A DNA stretch of 46,375 nt from the NCBI GenBank assembly GCA_024638705.1, contig JAHEJV010000004.1, positions 1-46,375 on the forward strand. Reading direction: 5' to 3'. A program made the position numbers and the translations under genes. The notes beneath the pieces were generated by a model. The model saw only the letters and a list, made by a program, of their open reading frames with translations, had not been told where the DNA came from and made no database searches. Within the stretch, counting starts at the first letter, position 1; each line of letters opens with the position of its first letter. Of the stretch, positions 41,153 through 46,375 are shown piece after piece. Origin of the DNA: Deltaproteobacteria bacterium (GTDB lineage Bacteria > Myxococcota_A > UBA9160 > SMWR01).

Positions 41153-42020
41153 GCGGGCGCTGATCGGACTCGCCATCGCCGCGTTCGCCACGGGCTGCGT
41201 CACGCGCGGCAAGCACGTCGAAGTGGTGGACGAGCGCGATCGCCTGCAGCAGAAGGTCGCCGACCTCGAGCGCACGAACGAAGCGCTCGGGGGCGAGCGG
41301 CTCAAGCTGCTCGACGAGATGGAGGATCTCCGCGTCGCGCGCGAGGAGCTGAACGCCGAGGTCGACGAACTGACGTCGCTGCGCGACCAGCTCGCCGAGA
41401 ACCTCGCCAAGCGCGAGGCCGAGGTGGAAGAGCTCGCGAAGAAATCGACGACCTACGAGGAGCTCGTGAAGGACCTCGAGTCGGAGGTCTCCGCGGGGCA
41501 GATCCAGATCACCCAGCTCCGCGACGGCCTGCGGCTCAACCTCGCCCAGGACATCCTGTTCCGCTCGGGCTCGTCGACGCTCGAGCCCTACGGCGTCAAG
41601 GTGCTGATGAAGGTGTCGAGCCAGCTCGCGCGCCATCCGCAGCAGGTCGAGGTGCAGGGCCACTCCGACGACGTGCCGCTGTCGAACTCGCTCGCGGCGC
41701 GCTGGGGCACGAACTGGGAGCTCGCGGCGGCGCGCGCTTCGCAGGTGGTGCGTCTGTTCGAGGCGGAAGGGGTCGATCCGACGCGACTGCGGGCCGTGTC
41801 CTACGGGAGCCACAACCCGGTCGCGTCCAACGACACGGCCGAGGGACGCGCGCAGAACCGACGCATCGAGATCCGCCTGATCCCGATCGACGCGCCGCAG
41901 CCGGGCGGCGATCCGGTGGAAGAGCCGGAAGGAGCGCCTGCGGCGGCGGACACTGGAGCGCCTTCGGCGGCAGGCCCCGGAGCGTCCGCGGCGGAGGCGA
42001 CGCCCGAAACCGCGTCGTGA
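41115..42020 (+). CDS. OmpA-family peptidoglycan-associated lipoprotein with coiled coil
   Basis: Outer-membrane-anchored protein of about 301 aa. A short leader with signal segment [14 protein letters not shown] places the lipid-modified Cys at residue 28. Residues about 38-130 form a continuous coiled coil ([21 protein letters not shown] and further heptads). The OmpA/MotB-like domain (about 140-265) has [29 protein letters not shown] and [19 protein letters not shown]. The tail is Pro/Ala-rich. The chosen ATG at 41115 overlaps the end of lon by 38 bases and gives a coherent leader. It likely tethers the outer membrane to peptidoglycan. It ends in a GTGA overlap with the glycerate kinase gene. 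Confidence 0.88.
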   Translation: MKLWSTPCSLPIERALIGLAIAAFATGCVTRGKHVEVVDERDRLQQKVADLERTNEALGGERLKLLDEMEDLRVAREELNAEVDELTSLRDQLAENLAKREAEVEELAKKSTTYEELVKDLESEVSAGQIQITQLRDGLRLNLAQDILFRSGSSTLEPYGVKVLMKVSSQLARHPQQVEVQGHSDDVPLSNSLAARWGTNWELAAARASQVVRLFEAEGVDPTRLRAVSYGSHNPVASNDTAEGRAQNRRIEIRLIPIDAPQPGGDPVEEPEGAPAAADTGAPSAAGPGASAAEATPETAS

Positions 42021-43336
42021 TCCGGGACGCGCGCGACGCGCTCGTCGCCGTCCACCGCGCCGCCCTCGCCGCCGTCGATCCCGCTCGCGCCGTCGACACC
42101 GCGCTGTGTCGATCCGGCGACGGCGTCACGATTGCGGGACGTCCCGTCCCGACCGACACGCCGATCTTCGTCCTGGCCGTGGGGAAGGCCGCCGGGGCGA
42201 TGGCCGAGGCGGCCGAGGCGACCCTTGGCGCCGCCTGTACCGGCGGGATCGCGCTGGTGCCCGACGGCGGCGAGCGTCCGCTCGCGCGCTGCACGGTGCG
42301 CGTCGCAAGCCATCCGCTTCCCGATGCGCGCGGCGAGGAAGCGACCCGGGAGATCCTCACCTGGCTCGGGGGGGTCCCGCGCGACGCCACGCTGCTCGTG
42401 CTGCTCTCGGGTGGCGGATCCAGTCTCCTGTGCGCGCCCGCCGAGGGGATCGCGCTGTCCGACGTGGCGGCGACGGTCGACTTGCTGATGCGCGCCGGTG
42501 CGTCGATCGACGAGCTGAACGCGGTCCGCAAGCATCTGTCCGCCGCGACCGGCGGTCGGCTCGCCGTCGCGACGGCGGCGCAGCGCGTGGAGGTGTTGGC
42601 GATCTCCGACGTCGTTTCCGATCGCCTCGACGTGATCGCGTCGGGTCCGTTCGCGCCCGACCCGACGCGCTACGCCGACGCGCGCGCGGTCCTGGATCGC
42701 TGCGACCCCGACCGCCGGGCGCCCGAGGTCATCCGCGCGCACCTCGCCGCGGGCGTTCGCGGCGAGCGTGGCGAAACCCCGGATGCGGCAGCCCCGGCCT
42801 TCGCGCGTGTGCGACACACGATCGTGGCGAGCAACGACGAGGCGGTGCGGGCGGCTTGTGTCGCCGCCGAGGCGCGCGGCTGGCGTAGCGTCGCGCTGCC
42901 GCGTCGGCTCACGGGCGAAGCGCGCGACCTCGCGGAGCCGCTCGTCGCGCGTGCGGATGCCGAGGTCGGCGCCGCGCCGGTCTGCCTCGTCGCCGGAGGC
43001 GAGACCGTCGTTACCGTGCGCGGGAGAGGGAAGGGCGGGCGCAGCCAGGAGCTCGCCCTCGCGGCGGCGCTCGCGATCGAGGGGCGCACCGACGTGGCGA
43101 TCCTCGCCGCGGGCACGGACGGAGCCGACGGTCCGACGGACGCCGCAGGGGCCTACGCCGACGGCGGGACCGTCGCGCGCGGGCGCGCGGCCGGCGTGGA
43201 CGCGCGCCGCGCGCTCGCCGAGAACGATTCGCACGGTTTCTTCGCCGCCGAGGGCGGGCTCCTGCGCACGGGGCCGACCGGAACGAACGTCGCCGACCTC
43301 GCATTCGTGCTCCGCGACGCGGCCCGCTACAACTGA
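42017..43336 (+). CDS. Glycerate 2-kinase (GckA/MOFRL family)
   Basis: Class II glycerate kinase of 439 aa that phosphorylates D-glycerate to 2-phosphoglycerate. The N-terminal DUF4147-type domain shows VGKAAGAMAEAAEATLG, VLLSGGGSSLLCAP, LNAVRKHLSAATGGRLA and AISDVVSDRLDVIASGP. The C-terminal MOFRL domain shows VAGGETVVTVRGRGKGGRSQELALA and ILAAGTDGADGPTDAAGAYAD, the motif that names it. The GTG start overlaps the OmpA gene stop. No other gene of serine or glyoxylate metabolism is adjacent. Assignment is firm for the family; the substrate is assumed from it. Confidence 0.93.
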   Translation: MIRDARDALVAVHRAALAAVDPARAVDTALCRSGDGVTIAGRPVPTDTPIFVLAVGKAAGAMAEAAEATLGAACTGGIALVPDGGERPLARCTVRVASHPLPDARGEEATREILTWLGGVPRDATLLVLLSGGGSSLLCAPAEGIALSDVAATVDLLMRAGASIDELNAVRKHLSAATGGRLAVATAAQRVEVLAISDVVSDRLDVIASGPFAPDPTRYADARAVLDRCDPDRRAPEVIRAHLAAGVRGERGETPDAAAPAFARVRHTIVASNDEAVRAACVAAEARGWRSVALPRRLTGEARDLAEPLVARADAEVGAAPVCLVAGGETVVTVRGRGKGGRSQELALAAALAIEGRTDVAILAAGTDGADGPTDAAGAYADGGTVARGRAAGVDARRALAENDSHGFFAAEGGLLRTGPTGTNVADLAFVLRDAARYN

Positions 43337-43339
43337 CCC

Positions 43340-44734
43340 GTGGGCGGGGAGAGACGCAGACGCAGGAGCATCCGGGCGGCGGGCACTTCGTGGCTCGCGC
43401 TCGTCGTGCGCGGCGCGGTGCTGTTCGGGCTGATCGTCCGCGCCGCGGGGCTCTACGCACGGATGCGTCTCGCGTCGCGAGGCACCTGGCCGATCCGGGA
43501 CGCGGACCGCGAGCGCAAGCTCGTGCGCTTCGCATCGCGGTTCGTCGACGTCGCGACGCGCTACCGCGCCGGGCTGATCAAGCTCGGGCAGGTCGCCAGC
43601 CTGCGCGTCGAGGTGTTGCCCGAGGCGTTGACCCGCGAGCTCGCGCGCCTCCAGGACCGCGTCGCGCCGCATCCCTTCGAGGAGATCTCCGCGCGGATCG
43701 AGAGCGAGTGGGGCGAGCCGTGGAGCGCGCGTCTGGCCGACCTCTGGCCCGAACCGATCGCCGCCGCCAGCCTGGGTCAGGTGCACGAGGCGCGCGCGCT
43801 CGATGGTCGTCGCCTCGCGGTGAAGGTCCTCTATCCCGGAATCGAGCGGTCCGTCGCCGTCGACCTCATGATGGCCCGTCTCGCGCTCTGGCTCTTCGAC
43901 TTCGTCACGGTCGGCGATCTCGGCGAGGTCTATCGCCAGCTGCGCGATTCGATCCGCGGCGAGATGGACTACGAGCGGGAGGGAAGGGCGGCGGAGGAGG
44001 TGGCGAAGAATCTCGCCGCCGAGCCCGCGCTCTGGGAGCAGCTGCGCGTTCCCGCGATCGACTGGAAGCTCACGACGCGCCGCGTGCTCGCGATGGAGTT
44101 CATCGAGGGTGTGAAGATCAACGACATCGAGGGCGCGGCTTCACGCGGTGTGTCGCGCGACGAGCTGGTCGCGCGCGCGGGCCGCGCCTTCCTGCACATG
44201 ATGTTTCGCGACGGGTTCTTCCACTGCGATCCGCACCCGGGAAACCTGATCGTCGACGGCGAGGGCCGCATCGCGATCATCGATTTCGGCATGAACGAGC
44301 GCCTCGCGCCCAGCGTGCTGGCGGCGGTGCGTGACCACCTGCGCGCGTCGGTGCTGCGCGATCCCGACTTGTTCGCATCGTCGCTGGTCGACGCGGGTGC
44401 GATCGAGGCGCGCGTCGCGCCGGTCGCGCGGGAGATCGCCGAGATCGCCTTCGATCCCGAGCTCTACAACCTCACGCCGAGCGAGCTGGCGAATCTCGAC
44501 TTTGCGGCGCATTTCCAACGCATGCGCTCCCATCTCGACCGCCTCGAGAACTTCCGCCTCCCGCCGGGCATCGTGATGTGGTCGCGCGCGCTGTCGATCC
44601 TCTACGCGCTGATCGTCGAGCTGGCGCCGGGCATCCGACCGCTCGACGTGTTCGGCCCCTACGTGATGGAGTTCCTGCAAGGGCCGCCCCCGGAAGCGCC
44701 GACGCCGCGTGCGGCAGCGGGCGCGCGGGCGTAA
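43340..44734 (+). CDS. ABC1/UbiB (AarF) family atypical kinase
   Basis: Protein-kinase-like ATPase of 464 aa whose relatives support ubiquinone or lipid metabolism. An N-terminal hydrophobic stretch (WLALVVRGAVLFGLIVRAAGL) is followed by the KxGQ motif (Lys81, LIKLGQVASLR), the AAAS-loop AAASLGQVHEA, the invariant VKVLYPG Lys, EMDYEREGR, the catalytic HCDPHPGNL and IIDFG. The long C-terminal membrane pair of E. coli UbiB is missing, replaced by a helical end with a Pro/Ala tail. The start is GTG at 43340, 3 bases after the kinase gene. Whether it serves ubiquinone synthesis cannot be told, because no ubi or menaquinone gene is nearby. Confidence 0.88.
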   Translation: MGGERRRRRSIRAAGTSWLALVVRGAVLFGLIVRAAGLYARMRLASRGTWPIRDADRERKLVRFASRFVDVATRYRAGLIKLGQVASLRVEVLPEALTRELARLQDRVAPHPFEEISARIESEWGEPWSARLADLWPEPIAAASLGQVHEARALDGRRLAVKVLYPGIERSVAVDLMMARLALWLFDFVTVGDLGEVYRQLRDSIRGEMDYEREGRAAEEVAKNLAAEPALWEQLRVPAIDWKLTTRRVLAMEFIEGVKINDIEGAASRGVSRDELVARAGRAFLHMMFRDGFFHCDPHPGNLIVDGEGRIAIIDFGMNERLAPSVLAAVRDHLRASVLRDPDLFASSLVDAGAIEARVAPVAREIAEIAFDPELYNLTPSELANLDFAAHFQRMRSHLDRLENFRLPPGIVMWSRALSILYALIVELAPGIRPLDVFGPYVMEFLQGPPPEAPTPRAAAGARA

Positions 44735-44745
44735 GATCGCGCGCC

Positions 44746-45222
44746 ATGACGGTGTCGCCCGAACTCTACAAGCAGGCGCTCGCGCGTTGGGCGACCGGAG
44801 TCACGATCGTCACGGCGCGCAGCGGAGATCGCGTTCACGGCATGACGGTCTCCGCTTTCACCGAGGTGTCCCTCGATCCGCCCCTCGTGCTCGTGTGCGC
44901 CGACCGCAGCTCGAACACGTTGCCGCTCGTTCGCGAGGGGGGTGTGTTCGCGGTGAACGTCCTGGCGCGCGATCAGGAGGCACTCTCGAACCGCTTTGCC
45001 TCGAAGAAGGAAGAGTGGACCCGCTTCGAGGGGCTCGAAACCGACACGGGCACGACCGGCGCGCCCCTGCTGCGCGGCGCGGTCGCCAACCTCGATTGCC
45101 GCGTGGCGGACATGCATGAGCACGGCGACCACGTCGTGCTCGTCGGCGCCGTCGAAGAGGTCCGCACCGCCGACCACGACCCGCTGCTCTACTTCCGCGG
45201 CGCCTACGGGGGCATCGCCTAG
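44746..45222 (+). CDS. Flavin reductase-like (FMN-binding split-barrel) protein
   Basis: Protein of 158 aa of the flavin reductase domain family. Characteristic segments are ALARWATGVTIVTARSGDRVHGMTVSAFTEVSLDPPLVLVCADRSS, FAVNVLARDQEALSNRFA and the late LVGAVEEVRTADHDPLLYFRGAYG. Members reduce FMN/FAD with NAD(P)H, often as partners of flavin-dependent monooxygenases, but no monooxygenase is in the window. The ATG at 44746 gives a family-length product; the open frame upstream runs inside the UbiB-like gene. Cytoplasmic. The ribosome-binding site is weak (AAGATCGC). Confidence 0.92.
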   Translation: MTVSPELYKQALARWATGVTIVTARSGDRVHGMTVSAFTEVSLDPPLVLVCADRSSNTLPLVREGGVFAVNVLARDQEALSNRFASKKEEWTRFEGLETDTGTTGAPLLRGAVANLDCRVADMHEHGDHVVLVGAVEEVRTADHDPLLYFRGAYGGIA

Positions 45223-45282
45223 CAGGCCGTCGCCCTTTTCGGCGCGCGCCGTGCTGTGCGTGGTGTGTGATAGCTTGGCGGC

Positions 45283-45930
45283 GTGGAGCCGCTCCGCTTC
45301 GTCGCGTACTCCGATTATCTCTGCCCGTGGTGCTACAACGCGTCACGCCGGCTGCATCGTCTCGAGTCGGAAGAGCCGGACGTGGTGATCACCTGGAAGA
45401 GCTATCTGCTCCGGCCGCGACCCACGGCGAACCGCGACCTCGAGAAGTTCCGGCGTTACACCGAGTCGTGGAAGCGTCCTGCGGCCGATCCGGACGCCGG
45501 GAACTTTCGCGTCTGGTCGACCGACGTCGGTCCGCCCACACACAGCGTTCCAGCGCATCTCGTCGCGAAGGCGGCTGCGGCGCTCGGCGCCGATGCCTTC
45601 CGCGCGGTGCACGACCGCCTCCTGGTCGCGTACTTCGAGGAGAACCGCGACATCTCCGACCCCGCGGCCCTGCGCGCCCTCTGGATCGAGGCGGGTCTGC
45701 CCGAGGCCGGGTTCGCGCGGCACGAGGATCCGGCCCTGCTCGACGCCGTGCTCGCCGACCACGCCGAGGCGATCGAGATGGGCGCGAACGGCGTGCCCGC
45801 GCTTCGCCAGGAGGGCCGCGACGCCGCCGTCACCGGGGCGCTGCCCTACGAGGCGTATCTGCGCTGGGTGCAGAAGATCCGCTCCCGCGCGGCCGAGGCG
45901 GGCGTTTCCACCCCCGGCGGAAAAGTGTGA
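45283..45930 (+). CDS. DsbA-family thiol oxidoreductase (FrnE / HCCA-isomerase type)
   Basis: Thioredoxin-fold protein of 215 aa without a signal peptide, so cytoplasmic. The redox motif CPWC is at residues 14-17 (YSDYLCPWCYNASRRLH). A helical insert domain occupies about 60-150, and the cis-Pro segment is GANGVPAL followed by TGALPYEAYLRWV. This layout fits FrnE-like oxidoreductases and the related 2-hydroxychromene-2-carboxylate isomerases. The CxxC favours the oxidoreductase reading. The start is GTG at 45283, after a 60-base gap that contains no clear terminator. Confidence 0.87.
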   Translation: MEPLRFVAYSDYLCPWCYNASRRLHRLESEEPDVVITWKSYLLRPRPTANRDLEKFRRYTESWKRPAADPDAGNFRVWSTDVGPPTHSVPAHLVAKAAAALGADAFRAVHDRLLVAYFEENRDISDPAALRALWIEAGLPEAGFARHEDPALLDAVLADHAEAIEMGANGVPALRQEGRDAAVTGALPYEAYLRWVQKIRSRAAEAGVSTPGGKV

Positions 45931-45988
45931 ATTTCCGGTAAAGCCCGGGTCGCCGCCGTCCGATTCGCCTCAACAGGAGGGCGGTGGA

Positions 45989-46375
45989 ATGACTCGGATG
46001 TTCTGCTCGGTTTGTGGGATCACGGGCTTCGCCGAGACGCGCTGGCCGGGATCGGACGCGGCGGAGTCGCTCGGTTGGTGGCTCGGCGGACTTCCCGGAT
46101 TCCTGATCTGTGCATGGCGCCACGTGCTGCGTACCAAACACTGTGCGCTGTGCGGAAGCGCTGCGCTCGCGCGCGAAACGCGCGCGTCGGCAGCGCGTCA
46201 GCCGAGCGCGCCGCCGCATCTCGAGCGCGCGACCGGCGACGACGGGATGTGGCCCTCGCACTGGCGCGATCCCCGCGCGCGGCTGCGGCGCGGCGCCGGC
46301 TGCGTCGCGGCGTGGGGGCTGCTCGTGATCGGCTTGCCCGCAGTCGCCGCATGCGCCGCCGTGGCGTGGATCGCG
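45989..46375 (+). CDS. Unrecognised zinc-ribbon-like membrane protein (partial, cut by window end)
   Basis: A strong AGGAGG precedes the ATG at 45989 by 5-6 bases. The 129 codons visible contain no stop. The N-terminus has two CxxC knuckles, MFCSVCG and KHCALCG (about residues 6-9 and 53-56), compatible with one zinc ribbon split by a hydrophobic segment (WWLGGLPGFLICAW). After a polar, Trp-containing part comes a basic stretch (RARLRRGAG) and a clear membrane helix (WGLLVIGLPAVAACAAVAWI) at the window edge. I do not recognise the family. It is not overlapped by a better gene, and its ribosome site argues it is real. Confidence 0.6.
   Translation, partial: MTRMFCSVCGITGFAETRWPGSDAAESLGWWLGGLPGFLICAWRHVLRTKHCALCGSAALARETRASAARQPSAPPHLERATGDDGMWPSHWRDPRARLRRGAGCVAAWGLLVIGLPAVAACAAVAWIA

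Overview
High-GC bacterial chromosome segment, densely packed, with many start/stop overlaps of the ATGA and GTGA type and frequent GTG or TTG starts. The complete gspC to gspN type II secretion operon, the lone LonA next to DnaK/Hsp20, the MopE-type metal-binding motifs and the ArsR-methyltransferase fusion together suggest a deltaproteobacterial or Myxococcota-like organism. That placement is inference; the window has no rRNA or other phylogenetic marker. I saw no tRNA, rRNA, CRISPR array, insertion sequence or prophage gene.

Region 1 (1-11100, all minus strand) is a Wzx/Wzy-type surface polysaccharide operon. In transcription order it holds an initiating sugar-phosphate transferase with a degenerate GGDEF-like N-terminus, a Wzx flippase, a GT4 and a membrane GT2 glycosyltransferase, a Wzy/O-antigen-ligase-type polymerase, a sulfotransferase, two GT4 enzymes, a second sulfotransferase, and a Wzz-type chain-length protein cut by the window start. 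Two sulfotransferases point to a sulfated polymer. Region 2 (11389-16668, plus strand, divergent) carries a short Wza-like export lipoprotein, an outer-membrane beta-barrel protein, a MopE/Ig-like secreted protein and an alginate-lyase-like protein. These are plausibly the export, outer-membrane and remodelling parts for the same polymer.

Region 3 (16691-36054, minus strand) is one 18-gene directon. It opens with a good sigma70-type promoter and the T2SS genes gspC-D-E-F-G-H-I-J-K-L-M-N. It continues without a sizeable gap into an ArsR-methyltransferase fusion, a HAD-like hydrolase, TldD and PmbA/TldE, an MBL-fold hydrolase and a HEAT-repeat protein. The secretin GspD has a SPOR-like C-terminal domain, and the minor pseudopilins carry unusual acidic tails or insertions.

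Region 4 (36379-46375, plus strand) begins with a proteostasis group (DnaK, Hsp20, Lon). It is followed closely by an OmpA-family lipoprotein, a glycerate 2-kinase, an ABC1/UbiB-type kinase, a flavin reductase-like protein and a DsbA/FrnE-type oxidoreductase. The window ends inside an unrecognised zinc-ribbon membrane protein.

The ordinary functions are well supported. The features most worth checking are the SPOR-tailed secretin, the GGDEF-like/sugar-transferase fusion, the acidic pseudopilin tails and the inverted repeats in the two divergent control regions.
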